DNA of 64,000 bases, taken from Limnephilus marmoratus (lineage: Eukaryota > Arthropoda > Insecta > Trichoptera > Limnephilidae). The DNA lies in contig OU862909.1 in assembly GCA_917880885.1 (NCBI GenBank), forward strand, positions 36,144,405 through 36,208,404, written 5' to 3'. Numbering within the stretch: position 1 is the stretch's first letter; every line of letters starts with the position of its first letter. This document shows positions 1 through 10,602 of the stretch, one piece after another. The notes under the pieces were generated by a model. That model saw nothing but the letters and a program-made list of their open reading frames with translations, was not told the DNA's origin and did not search any database. The translations under genes were made by a program, and so were the position numbers.

Positions 1-275
1 CATTTTATTGTTCTAAATGTTTTTATTACCCAAATTATTTTAACTACTTTATCAACAAATCCTATTGTTCTAATTGTTTTTATTACCTAAATTATTTTAT
101 TTATTTTAACAACAAATTTTATTGTTCAAATTGTTTTTTTACTCCAAACTATTATAATCGTTTCTTATATTTTAAAAATCGTAATATTTCAATTTTTTTG
201 TCATCTTAGTATTTATTCTCCTAATCGTTTCAGTACCTTCACTTATTTCAACCAACTTCATCCATAAATTTTTAA
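1..275. repeat. Imperfect ~57-bp tandem repeats, probable LINE-A 5' UTR
   Basis: Three AT-rich imperfect copies begin near 3, 61 and 118, each containing TATTGTTC followed by a TTTTTATTACC-like stretch and AAATTATTTTA. They lie upstream of the LINE-A endonuclease fragment, so they may be 5' UTR repeats of that element; this placement is inference. From 275 to 686 the sequence stays AT-rich and I see no convincing gene. Confidence 0.4.
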
Positions 276-686
276 TGTCTTATTATAAGCCTTCCAATCA
301 CTCTAAGTATGCAATCCTTTTAAAATTTTCAATTTCTACATTTCTATTTATTCCTTTATCTAATGAAATTATTTTTCCTGTTATAAAACATATAATCTGT
401 CTGTCCATATTGGATATTCCTATGCTTATCGTTAACTTATCTATCGCAAATTATTTCTATTCCTTTATTCCTCCAATTAGCCTGATAGGTTTTGTCTTTG
501 CATTATTCTTAATTCTCTTAATTATTGTAGTTATTTTAGATAATTTTGTACCGATAACATTTATCCAAATTGTCAATCCAACTGATTTATCATTTACATT
601 ACCTAAATTTATCTATGTTCATCGACTCAATTTAATTTTAATTAATTTAATACTTATATTATACACTTACACAAATACTCACCAAC

Positions 687-1196
687 ATGGCTGAAAACAT
701 GGAACATATAGACTCGGACAACCAACACTACTGTATAAGTACAAATGACATTAATCTATGGACCCGTTCCACAAAAGAAAAAAATAAAATCAAAATATTG
801 CACCAAAACATCAGATCGATTAATAAAAATTTTGAAGAATTCACTATATACCTAAAACAACTAGATAATAACTTCGATATAATTGTGCTGACAGAATGCT
901 GGTTGAATGAAAAATATATCCCAAAAATAATTGAACACTACAACACATACCACACAAAAAAACACAAAAATCAAAATGATGGCATAGTCGTATACACTAA
1001 TGATAAAATAAACACATTCGTCCAAGAAATACATATCGTAGACTCCAACTGCTTACAAATAACATATGAAAAAGAAACGTGTATTCTTGCAATGTACAGA
1101 TCTCCATCCAAAAACAATAAATATTACAAATTTCCTAACTGCACTTAAGATACATTAAATGATCTCAACAAACACAAAAATATCATCATCATTTTG
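687..1196 (+). pseudogene. LINE-A, N-terminal endonuclease fragment
   Basis: The reading frame from ATG 687 encodes the start of an apurinic-type endonuclease of a non-LTR retrotransposon. Visible motifs are HQNIRS (family pattern QNIRS), DIIVLTECWL (family pattern LTETWL) and MYRSPS (family YRSP). An in-frame stop at 1146-1148 follows, but the next bases still read as endonuclease (KHKNIIII, the start of the usual GDxN strand). At about 1197 the sequence switches to Gypsy gag. The rest of the endonuclease and the front of the reverse transcriptase are missing; the same LINE resumes at 3967. Clade not assigned; the Jockey/CR1 group is likely. Confidence 0.8.
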
Positions 1197-1565
1197 TGAG
1201 TTCGGCACGCGTTTAGATGCTAATTTAGCAGATGTTTTTGCTCTAGGGTTGATCCCTGGGAGAGCAAAAGAGAAAATTTATCTTGAGGGACCCAGTCTTT
1301 CTTTCATTAAGATGGAGGAACTAGCCACTAGTATTGTCGGGTTGGACCATCTAGGCTTGAAGGTGAGAGATGAGTGTTCTGAAGGTAGATTTGTCAGTGC
1401 AATCGGGAAAAAAACAGAAACGTCGGGGGGTCAGCGATCGGGTTCTAGGGGGAAACCAGGGTTTTCAAGAACGGATTCGCGGTCAGGCAGCCCCGGACGG
1501 AAGGATTTCTCGGGTGTTAAGAAATGTTCTTGTTGTGGGCCACATCAAGAACGTTTGCAAGAACA
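1197..1565 (+). pseudogene. Gypsy-type retrotransposon gag fragment, 5'-truncated
   Basis: The frame open from 1159 enters a retrotransposon gag-like sequence at about 1197, including LGLIPGRAKEKIY, followed by a basic, glycine/serine-rich stretch and a CX2C zinc-knuckle start (KCSCCG). The second half of the knuckle (GHIKNVCK) continues in another frame, so about two bases are missing inside the knuckle near 1535-1545. No gag start, primer-binding site or 5' LTR is present upstream; the element begins abruptly inside LINE-A. Confidence 0.75.
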
Positions 1566-3535
1566 GTAAAGTGCACAGGGAGCGCGTAGCATTTGTTAGT
1601 CCATATAAGGTTGACATTAGAATTAACGAAATTCCTTGTTCAGCGATGGTGGACAGTGGCTCGAGCATATCAGTTTTACCGGAGTTTTTTTTTTTAAAGT
1701 CATTTAAAAATTTGGAATTGTCGCCTGACAAGCGAGTGATTGCCGGTTACGATGGGTATGCATTAAAAATTGTAAGTAAATCAATTTTTACGGTGACTTA
1801 CAACAACACTAAAAAAAATATTTATTTTATGGTTGTCACAAATGGGTCTGAAATAATTGTGGGTCGTGATTTTGTGGAATTTTTCGGTTTGGGAATCGGT
1901 CCAATTAATCGTGATTCGGTTTCAACGGTAATTGGAAAAAAAGAAGAAATTTTAAAGGAATTTCCTCAGGATTTTTCGGACGAGTTTGGTAAATTTAACA
2001 AGCATAAAGTGAGTGTGAATGTTAACCGGGATGCGAATCCAGTGTTTCATAACGCGAGAGCGGTCCCATTCGCGTTAAAGGGAAAAATCGGTTCAGATTT
2101 AGTAAGTTTTATTGCGGAAGGAACTCAGTTGAACTTGAGTTCCGTGAAAGCTGTAACTAGTATGGACTCTGTATTACAGTTAGTTAGTAAACATTTAAGG
2201 CAAGGTTGGCCTAAGACTATGAAACGTGACAGTAGTTTATGGAATTTTTGGATTAAGAGGAATGAACTTTCAATTGTCGATGATTGTTTATTCTGGAACC
2301 ATAGAATAATTATTCCAGTTTCGTTACAAAATCATGTGTTATCTTTGTTACATAGATCACATTTAGGTATAGTCAAGATGAATGGCGTTGCTAGAGCGTA
2401 TTTTTGGTGGTCATCACTGAACAAGGATCTGGAAAAGATGGTTCAATCGTGTACGGATTGCGCTATGAATAGACAATCACCACCAAAAAGTCACTTATCC
2501 GTATGGCCGAATTAGGGCAGAGTTTGGAGTCGTGTGCATATCGACTATTGTGGGCCACTAGGGGGTAAGATGTTTTTAGTAATTTGCGATTCTTTTTCCA
2601 AGTGGATAGACTGCATCGAAGTTTCTAAAGCAGATACGGCGCACACCATTCTTGAATTAAGGAAAATTTTTGCGATTTTTGGTAACCCAGAATTAATTGT
2701 GGCAGATAACGGTACAGCTTTCATGAGTGATGAATTTAGGGGTTTTTTATTAGAAAACAATTTTAAATTCATGACAGGACCTGTGAGGCATCCTCAAAGC
2801 AACGGGGTAGCTGAGAATGCGGCTAAGACCGCAAAAGGGTTTCTTAAAAAAATAATGATCGGTTCTAGCTTGGGCAAAGATTATAATGTAAAATTACTGA
2901 ATTTTTTGTTAGATTATAGAAATTCACCGCACTGTTCGACGGGCATCGAACCCGCTGTTTTATTAATCGGCAGGAGGCTTCGTTCCTCGTTTGACGGGCT
3001 AGTTCCACCCAAAGTGGGCGAACAAGCCTCAGAGTTGGTAAAACGGGCGAACATTAATATTGCTAAAAGTCAGGAGAGACAGATTAGGAATTTCGGGGGG
3101 GCAAAGTCTCGTGTATTTAAGGTAGGTCAAAAATGCCTTGTGCGAGACTATCGCCAGAACAATAAGATTTTACGGTCAAAAGGGGTGATTTGTAAGTCGC
3201 TGGGCAAAAAGGTTTTTATTGTGAGAGTAGGGAACTCGAACATAACTTGGAAGAGACACTCGGATCAGATCAGGGAGTTGTCAGTAAGCTGGGATGAGGA
3301 ACTCAATAAATCGCAGCATCCCGCGTCTGAGATCAGTTGGAGTGACCCTCGGGAGTTGGAAACCTCAGTGTTGCTAAGTGGTTTGACTCGGTGTTCTTCT
3401 GGTTTCAGGTTGCCTGAGGAGATGGAGGCCGCACCAGGACTGTCAGAGGCGACGGCTTCACCTTCAGCGCCACGTAGCCCGTGGGCGGGTCGACTTCGGC
3501 CCAGACGAGAAACCCCAGAAGAGCAAGCTACTTAA
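1566..3535 (+). pseudogene. Gypsy-type pol with protease and integrase but no reverse transcriptase
   Basis: One frame runs through the region with a single in-frame TAG at 2513-2515. In order: an aspartic protease with MVDSGSSISVLP near 1645; the first ~30 residues of the reverse transcriptase (PVFHNARAVPFALKGK) near 2040-2085; then a direct jump to the integrase zinc-binding domain (LLHRSHLG ... WWS ... CTDC) near 2345-2465; then the integrase core with DYCGP, ADNGTAF and SNGVAEN carrying the D, D and E positions, near 2540, 2706 and 2805. The reverse transcriptase and RNase H, normally about 1.5 kb, are absent. The element could not reverse transcribe itself. The front-end loss, frame break, stop and deletion mark it as dead. 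Confidence 0.85.
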
Positions 3536-3690
3536 CTAACTATGTTTAGTGTGCTAATACTTGTATATTTATTGTTGTTTGATATCAGGTCACTGACCTG
3601 CGGTAAATTTGTTAGTAGGAACATTGTGGCATTAAGCCCAATAGTAGGGACCTTTTATCTCTGTTTTTGTAGTTAGCATAGGCTATGTTA

Positions 3691-3702
3691 GAGAGGGAAG
3701 GG
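3691..3702 (+). other. Polypurine tract of the Gypsy-type element
   Basis: The pure-purine run GAGAGGGAAGGG lies immediately before TGTGG, the expected arrangement for plus-strand priming next to a 3' LTR. Confidence 0.65.
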
Positions 3703-3966
3703 TGTGGTGTCCCGCACTGCACACCCGCGGGGGGACCGGGTGCCGGAGCTGGCCGAAGGTAGCCGAAGGGTCCCGATCCCGCCCAGACAGAGGTAGTGGA
3801 GGGGCTAGCGAGAGGCGCTGGCAGCGCTCGGCGGCCGCCGGCATTCCGCAAATTACCTTACTAGCGCTAACATTGTACATCTTCCTAATTGACTTTTAAT
3901 AAATAATCATTCGTATAAAGGAGACCTTTTTAATAAATTATATTTGTAAGTGTCACGGACATTACA
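3703..3966 (+). repeat. 3' LTR of the Gypsy-type element
   Basis: The segment begins TGTGGTG after the polypurine tract and ends GACATTACA directly before the LINE-A reverse transcriptase sequence. It has TG...CA ends, a GC-rich middle and an AATAAA near 3898. No second copy exists in the window to prove the borders, so length (~264 bp) is inferred from the ends and from where LINE-A resumes. Confidence 0.65.
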
Positions 3967-4830
3967 GTTATGCAGACGACACAGTTTTACTCTTTAAATC
4001 TAAGGATTGGAAAAATGCATACAACATAGCGAATTTAAGAATCACGGAGTGAAATCATGGCTAGACTCAAACACGCTTACACTAAATATATCGAAAACAA
4101 AATTCACAACGTACAGTATAAATAGCACAGGACAGCCAAAAAATAACACAAACACCATAAAAATACACGAATGTTTAAACACCAACATCTGCGTTTGCCC
4201 TCCTCTAGAACAAAAAGAACAAATAAAGTATCTAGGAATCATAATTGACCATAACCTTAGATGGACACATCACATCAAACAAGTCACAAATAAACTCCTC
4301 AAAACGATACACATTTTCCTAAACATAAGAAACATATACAAAATACAACAACTGAAAACAATATATTTTGCTCTATGTCAGTCTATAATAGGATATGGAA
4401 TAATTGCTTGGGGAGGAGCAACAAACTCAGCTATCGAACACCTGGAAATTGCGCAGAAAACGATCTTAAAGGTAATACTTAAAAAACATAGACTTACTGA
4501 TACAGACCCAATATTCAACCATTGTGACGTACTAGACATACGACAATTATACTTAAATCGCTACTAAATTACATTTTTGACCAAAAAAACAACCTTCAAC
4601 AAACACAAAATATCACAAACAGACCAGTTAGACAAGCATACAAAGAAAACTTAAAAACTCCGACGGTAAATACAAGCTTTGGACAAAGACACTACCAATA
4701 TCAAGCTATAAAAGCATTCAACAGTCTAACACTTGAAAATAAAATTGAGGAAAACAAAAATAAATTCCGACACAAAATTACAAAATGGATTAAAGACCAA
4801 AATAGACAATACTACCAAAATATCATAGCG
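3967..4830 (+). pseudogene. LINE-A, end of reverse transcriptase and C-terminal domain
   Basis: The sequence resumes exactly at the reverse-transcriptase catalytic box SYADDTVLLF, continues with KTKFTTYS and YLGIIIDHNLRW (thumb region), then the C-terminal stretch around YGIIAWGG and KVILKKHR. Frame breaks occur around 4020 and after 4565. Between the endonuclease piece (to ~1196) and this piece most of the reverse transcriptase is missing as well as being split by the Gypsy-type element, so a deletion accompanied or followed the insertion. Confidence 0.85.
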
Positions 4831-5082
4831 TAAAATAAAAAAAAATAAAACATACAAGTAACACACAAAACCAATATAAAACACAAAAACACAACACTTA
4901 TTAAAAATATCGTTTTTAACCTTATATAATATTATTTATTTTTAAATTTACGTTAATTTTAAATCTCTACTTTTTAAGTTTAATTTATCTTAATCGTATG
5001 TTTTTATTTACTTTTTTTCCGTTTTTTCACCAATATTATATATATATATGTGTATTGTGCATAATTTTGTATATGAAATGGA

Positions 5083-5115
5083 GGCCTCAGCACGGGTAAA
5101 CCACCCAGTGAGGCC
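5083..5115 (+). other. Stem-loop in LINE-A 3' UTR
   Basis: GGCCTCA at 5083-5089 pairs with TGAGGCC at 5109-5115 over a 19-base loop, near the 3' end of LINE-A. Such hairpins can serve as reverse-transcriptase recognition sites; that role here is inference. Confidence 0.45.
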
Positions 5116-5356
5116 AACATCATTGAATTGTGTATAAAATGTAAATATATTGCATCAAATAACTAAATAATAAATTTACAGAGTTGTACAGTAATGATTT
5201 TGGTACATTGGTCTTTGTTAATAATTAGCTTTGTTTGATAATAATTTTAACAAAGAATATTGTAAATTTTGCACCGAAAGATTTTTGAAATGTGTATTAG
5301 TGAAGAAGATTTTGAAATATGTATATATATAGTTCCAAATTTTAAAATTACACAAA

Positions 5357-6486
5357 TCTTAATATATAAAACAAAGTCGGTTTAGTTACACTATTTATAA
5401 CTCGAGATCGGCTGGACCGATTTTGATGATCTTTGATTTGTTGAATTTCTCTCCGCCCCGGATAACTATTAAAACATCGCAAAAATTCACGATAAAGTAA
5501 GTTATGAAGAAAATTAATTTTTTCATACATTTTGTATGGAACGAATTCTCATATTTGAAAGAACTGCAGCAATATTGTGATAGGTATAATATTTAAATGT
5601 GCGTGAATTCCAAAAATTAAAAAACGTCAAATGTCAATGCGCTGATTGCTTTGTTTTGTTCTTAATCATATAATGCTGCCCCTCTTTCTTACACACTAAA
5701 TGTCGATAGTCGAAAATGAAACAAACGGTGAACGTATGTCTCTGCACCCTTCCAAAGGAAAAATACAATAATAATAAATCTCTGAAATGAAACGCATTTT
5801 TTTATGTAAGCTCCACTCATGACCTATGTCATCTTAGGGGATGCTGTGTGGAGGGTCTTTTTAAGGAAGGGTAGGATAGGAAGTTTTGGGAAGGAAAAAG
5901 GCGTGAGGAGTGGGTAGGAATCTGGAGGTCAATGTATCCGGGAGTGAACCCATCCCTCCAACTGCGGTGCAAGGCCATTGATTCTAATGGAATTAACCTT
6001 TTACCTTGACCTTTCCAGCCGGACTCTTTCGACCCATTGGTCGAGAGAATCTGGCTGGAAAGGTCAAAAGGTCTCCCTCAACCAGTCTATCGATCCAGCC
6101 CGTCACGCAGCATGTGGGCAGACGCATCCGCCACCAAGACCCGCACAAAAGTCACCCCATGAACCCGGGCACCACTGCTAAATCACCAAACGTAGCGAAC
6201 CACTTGAGATGACCAGAGGTGTTGGTTATCCAATAAATGGTTCCCGGGGCGGCGGCACCCGTACCCGCTTGCTTTCAAAAATTCCCGTAAGTAGCCGGAA
6301 AAGTAAGAAAATCACAAAAAATATAAATCCATACACAACGCCATCTCTGATACTAACAAAAACAAAACACGGACAGTTGGGCATCGATAATTGCTTCATT
6401 GTGTAATTTTTAACTTAATAAAAAAACTTGATTTAATTCCAGAGTTTTTTATTCTGAGGCGGAACGAAGTTCGTCGGGTCAGCTAA
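5357..6486 (+). mobile_element. Non-autonomous Helitron, copy 1
   Basis: It begins TCTTAATATATAAAAC after an A and ends CGTCGGGTCAGCTAA before a T, with the terminal hairpin ACGAAGTTCGT about 11 bases from the CTRR end; these are the standard Helitron marks and no target duplication is expected. The 5' and 3' flanks match the minus-strand copy at 34911-35435. It carries a LINE-B-derived segment (5808-6272). No Rep/helicase coding is present. Confidence 0.75.
5808..6272 (-). mobile_element. LDE (LINE-B deletion derivative) inside Helitron copy 1
   Basis: Read on the minus strand it runs from GGTACGGGTGCCGCC through the 5' UTR, then to the GGATGCTGTGTGGAGG (plus-strand) 3' part. It includes an extra inverted duplication around 5960-6070 (GACCTTTCCAGCCGG against CTGGCTGGAAAGGTC). 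The same 5' portion sits in Helitron copy 2, so the capture predates the amplification of this Helitron. Confidence 0.7.
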
Positions 6487-6671
6487 TTCAAAATAAATTT
6501 GAATTCATTGAATCATATTTCGCGCAGAAGTAACTAACGCACATAAAAGACAACCAAAATTAATACTTTTTTTTATGTGTATTGAAAACGGTTTCTTACA
6601 AGATTCTCGAATAATTGAATTTTCTGTTTTCTTCTCTATATTTTTTTATTGCTTTGCGTGATAGATATTCT

Positions 6672-7167
6672 GGTTCCATGACAGTTCATCCTGCGACAAT
6701 TCATCCGGCGACAGTTCATCCTGCGACAGTTCTTCCGGCCGACAGTTCATCCCGCCGACAATTCATCCGGCGACAATTTATCCTGACAATTCAACCTAAC
6801 CTAACCTAACCTAACCTATAAGTATAACCTATAAGTATAAGTATGTCGTATTTTGTTATTCACGCATGCTTCTTCGGAGAGTCGAAATTATTGTTAGTAA
6901 AAATATTTTTACAGCGGATTTCCACTCAAGATGCCTTCAGATATAAGTATATCGATTTTGGTTGTACGGCCGTATATCCTCTTTGCATACTTACTTAATA
7001 AAAATCTTCTAAATGATCAGGCAGGATGAATTGTCGCCGGATGAATTGTCGGCGGGATGAACTGTCGGCAGGATGAACTGTCGGCAGGATGAACTGTCGG
7101 CCGGATGAATTGTCGCAGGATGAACTGTCGCCGGATGAATTGTCGCAGGACGAATTGTCGGGTCACC
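6672..7167. mobile_element. Inverted-array MITE with 9-bp target duplication
   Basis: AGATATTCT occurs at 6663-6671 and again at 7168-7176, directly flanking the element. The ends are an imperfect inverted repeat (GGTTCCATGACAGTTCATCC and, read inward from the right, GGTGACCCGACAATTCGTCC). From each end an array of ~15-bp units of the form GACARTTCATCCKGC points inward: about seven on the left (6680-6790) and nine on the right (7020-7160). The centre is AT-rich and non-coding. A 9-bp duplication suits Mutator- or Merlin-type elements; family not settled. Confidence 0.85.
6793..6817. repeat. Short (CCTAA)n run, insect telomere-type motif
   Basis: About four and a half tandem copies of CCTAA follow the left unit array of the 6672-7167 element, then two TATAAGTATAACC-like units. 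This is an interstitial run inside a transposon, not a telomere. Confidence 0.8.
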
Positions 7168-7399
7168 AGATATTCTATCTTACTTGATAATATTGATGTT
7201 TTATAATGCGCATTAAATGTGTAATTGATTCTTATCGGAATATTTGAAATTTAATTATAGAAAAATTATTGCAAAATCGGGTAAATAAGCCGCTATGAAT
7301 TCGCGAAATCTGTGTATTTTTGTACTTACTAAATAACCTCGCTACATTATGGTTATAATAAAATTGCAGTTTACATCTTTCATCAGCTGGTAAAAATAT

Positions 7400-7480
7400 G
7401 GAGCAGCTGGAATCACCAAACATGGCTGAAGCCAAGCAACATTTCAATTCTGAGTGAGATCTTTCCACAAGGGCGATACT
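7400..7480 (-). mobile_element. SINE-B body remnant
   Basis: The stretch CACCAAACATGGCTGAAG ... CAACATTTCAATTCTGAGTG matches the minus-strand SINE-B at 43035-43440 and the fragment at 25085. Only part of the body survives. Confidence 0.55.
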
Positions 7481-7534
7481 AAGAATACGACCAATCTAAA
7501 AAAATATGCGTTTTTTTTTCAGAAAATTGATGTA

Positions 7535-8777
7535 CAGGATGTCCCAAAAGAAAGTTTATATTTGTTTTGCTTTCTGTGTGAACGCAACTTTTCCGAGGGG
7601 CGCGGGGGGTACAGTTTGTCAAATAAGAGTAGAAAATATATGAGGGCGCCACTGTTGTTCAAATGGCAATACTAAACACATAACTCATGGTGTTAAAGTA
7701 AAGCTGTGTAAACTACATTTTTATAAAAAATTAAAAAAGCATAATAGTGGAAAAAATATTTTTTCATTGCAGTATAGATACCCACCGATCGCAAAATTAG
7801 AATTGCGTATAGGTATATTATTATTATACCTGTGCAATTTTGTGTTAACATAATGAAGAATAACTATAATGTAATAAAATATAAAGCACAGTTTAGAAAT
7901 TGCTCGCATTTATTTAATACTAGATAAAGTACCTAGCGTTGCCTGGGCTTTAGATCATGTCTCTAATTTTAGATCTGAACATATTTAACTCATTCAGATC
8001 TAAAAGTAGTGTAACTGAACTCACTATTAGTGATTCTTCCTTTCTATCTATTGTTAAATTCAAATTTATGTTAAATTAAATTAAAGCAAATCGCTTTATG
8101 AATCACCTTTTAATCAATTTTATGTCATGAAGAAAAAATGGTTTTTAAAATGTGGTTTACTGTGTTCTATACATTCAGTGTCATTGCACATCAAAAAAAT
8201 ATTTGACAGTTAAATTGGTGTTGCCAGTCTACAAATTCAGTAGTTCAAGTTTTTATATTTTCTACTCTTTTTTGACAGACTATATGTCAATCAGTAGTCT
8301 GGCTCTTGGGAATTTAGGCCTTTGTCCGGAATGCGGGGGGAATCCTAAACAGTCCGGAATTTCTACTATTAAGTGGAGATTGATATAAAAAATGAAATAA
8401 ACCAAATTATTTTTATTACAAACTAGCTGGTACCCGGCATGCGTTGCTATGCCATATAATAAAGAAATTATTTCTCCCTGCGAGTACTTTCCTATTCATC
8501 CCGTTCTCCTTCCGCCTCCCCTTCCTCTCCCGCGTCCCCTTCCCCTCTCGCGTTTCCACTCCAACTCATCCACCTTCCGTCTCCCTACTCCACTCCCCCC
8601 TTCCCCCTTCCCCCATCCCGCGAACCTCCCTCCCGAGTTCCCCTCCCCCCTCCTAGGTTTTTAAGATATAAATTCCCAAGTTGTGTATTTTAGTATTTAA
8701 CTAACATTTTTTCGATAGAACCCTCACTTTTTTAAAAATCGATCCACTAAATATAAACTTTCTTTTGGGATACCCTG
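7535..8777. mobile_element. TA-flanked element with CAGGRTRTCCCAAAAG ends
   Basis: CAGGATGTCCCAAAAGAAAG at 7535 is mirrored by the right end at 8754-8777; both ends are flanked by TA. TA duplication and this length suit a Tc1/mariner-type non-autonomous element. No transposase is readable inside, and a Helitron 3' fragment lies at 8423-8660. Otherwise the ~1.2 kb holds no recognisable gene. Confidence 0.65.
8423..8660 (-). mobile_element. Helitron 3' fragment, GC-skewed family
   Basis: Read on the minus strand it ends GCCGGGTACCAGCTAG before a T, preceded by the hairpin GGCATAGCAACGCATGCC. The C-rich plus-strand body matches the copies at 26511-27259 and 43546-44113. No 5' end was found. Confidence 0.65.
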
Positions 8778-8837
8778 TACCTAGGTTTACATAAAACTCT
8801 ATACAAGAGAACCCGAGGAAAATAATTTCGCTCGAGG

Positions 8838-9039
8838 TCTATGTCATATTTGGGGATGATGTGTGGAGGGCATTTTTAAGAAAATGAAGTTCTGGGAAGG
8901 AAAAAGTAAAGTGAATAGGAATCTGCGGACCAATTTGTCCAGGAGTTTTCCAGTTAAATGAATCCATCCCTTTCAGTGCGGTGCGAGGCGCTGGCGCTGG
9001 ATGTAGAAAGTCCGGCTGGAGAGGTCGAAGGGTCTCCCG
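8838..9039 (-). mobile_element. LDE remnant
   Basis: GGGGATGATGTGTGGAGGGC, then GTTCTGGGAAGGAAAAAG and the 5' UTR stretch GGCTGGAGAGGTCGAAGGG appear in LDE order on the minus strand. The 5' and 3' ends are missing. 9040-9366 shows nothing recognisable. Confidence 0.6.
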
Positions 9040-9366
9040 TATTTCAAATATCTGCATCTATCGCCAAACGCACGCTACTTTAGAAAAATAATTAACTAGC
9101 AGTTCTGTGAGCAGTAGATCTCGCATACAAAAAAGGATGTTTCTAATTTTCTCTTTTATAAATCAATACCAAAACGTCCTCTAACAAAGCACACTTTTTA
9201 AGGTTAATTGCCTATTTCAAAAAAAAAATCCTCTGTAATGAAAGCAGGTATTTAAGTATCTACTAATTGTAAACCATTATTTCACGTTACATTTTTTTAA
9301 TTTCTTATTTGGAATTATCAACCACCATGTTAGGCACATGCCGTGTTATGGTTTTATTGGTCTAAA

Positions 9367-10050
9367 GTGGGTGATCGACGTACGAGCCTATACCGCGGTT
9401 TTAAAAACCGTAGGTTTTACTCGCGGCTCGTTGGTGCTGATCGACGGGCGAGTAAAACCGCGGTCTTATGGCTCATCGGTAAAGCTCGCCGGTGTATCAT
9501 TGCAAAACCGCGGTTTTGTGAGCTAATGTTTGACTGCTACAATGAGATACCAAAACCCAAACCAGTCTGCAGTATTCTACTTTAATATCTAGGCAAACTT
9601 TTGGAAGAATTATTCCAGAGACATGCAGAGCTATTTACGGTGCATTAGGCAAAGACTGAATTTTTTTCTTAACACCGGCTACATCCGAGTTCGGTTCAAT
9701 TTTTTTGTTGTAATATTCACGAGTTTATTGTACGCTGCAAGCCGATTTCCCTTGTTTTTGTATTCGCTTGATTTAATTTGCCATAAACAGGGACACTCTC
9801 TCGGAAGCCATTTATGAATTCTACGATGAAATCGTGACTGTGAATTCGGCTGTCGCCGATAATTGACGGCTTGGCTCGCCGGCCGTGATCGACACGCAGT
9901 TTTGAACGACGAGCCGAGTAAAAAATCAAGCAAACATGACGAGCCACGAGCCAGGCTCGTCAACTCACAAAACCGCGGTTTTGCAATGATACACAGGCGA
10001 GCTTTACCGACGAGCCATAAGACCGCGGTTTTACTCGCCCGTCGATCGTG
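9367..10050. mobile_element. Palindromic element abutting LINE-B
   Basis: Arms of ~90 bp at 9436-9526 and 9961-10050 are near-perfect inverted copies, both containing GATCGACGGGCGAG and the core AAAACCGCGGTTTT. A partial third arm start (GATCGACGTACGAGCC) lies at 9372, so the left border is uncertain. No transposase is visible between the arms. The right arm ends exactly where LINE-B loses its last codons and 3' UTR. Target duplication not found. Confidence 0.65.
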
Positions 10051-10051
10051 A

Positions 10052-10602
10052 AAAATGTGGAGGGTCTTTTTAAGGAGAGGAAGGAATGAACATTGGTCTT
10101 GAAGAGACCCATGTTGTAGGAAGGAGGAAACACAGAGGCCGGCAAATCATTCCACAGCCGAGCTGTTGAACACAAGAACGAGTCGAAGAAACGACCCGTT
10201 CTCATGTGGCAAATGTCAACCGTGTACAAATGTTGGGAACGCGTTTGGCGTGTTTCCCGACTATGCACCGATGCCGAAGGGATCAATGATGCTAGTTCCT
10301 CGGAGCATCTTCCATTGTAATACCGGTAGAACAAGGATAGCATTCCCACCCGACGCCTGTGCTCTAAAGATTGCAATCCGTCTGTTAAGATGGGAGAATC
10401 TATCAAACGGACCGCCCATTTCTGCACAGAGTCGAGGGTATTTTTCAGGTATTTTGGAGCTCCAGACCAGAGATGGCTGCCAAATTCAACCGTGGGGCGC
10501 ACTTGTGATTTGTACAGGGTTAGCAGTTGTGTACTATTAAAGTGTCTGCGGGCCCTGTACAGTACACCCAGTTTCTGTGAGGCTAACTTTACTCTGGCCT
10601 CC
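10052..10602 (-). pseudogene. LINE-B C-terminal domain
   Basis: The frame from 10502 gives FGSHLWSGAPK, LDSVQKWAVRLID, GMLSLFYRYYNGRCSEELA and STARLWNDLPASVFP, the post-RT region seen in Jockey/CR1-type LINEs, ending in SFLSLKRPST. Intact relatives end a few codons later at CAGCATCCCCAAAGATGA; here the palindromic element replaces those bases. Confidence 0.8.

Noticed and set aside
275..694. 139-codon hydrophobic open frame
   Set aside because: AT-rich F/I/L/Y composition expected from this sequence; no family pattern, and it precedes the LINE-A endonuclease start where a 5' UTR is expected.
6793..6817. Telomere or subtelomere
   Set aside because: Only a few CCTAA units, inside a transposon with intact target duplication.
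6661..7176. CRISPR array
   Set aside because: Short repeats are in inverted arrays with no unique spacers, inside a eukaryotic transposon.
8444..8664. Proline-rich open frames (also 26477-26923 and 43643-43947)
   Set aside because: They arise from the C-rich part of a Helitron family present in three places.
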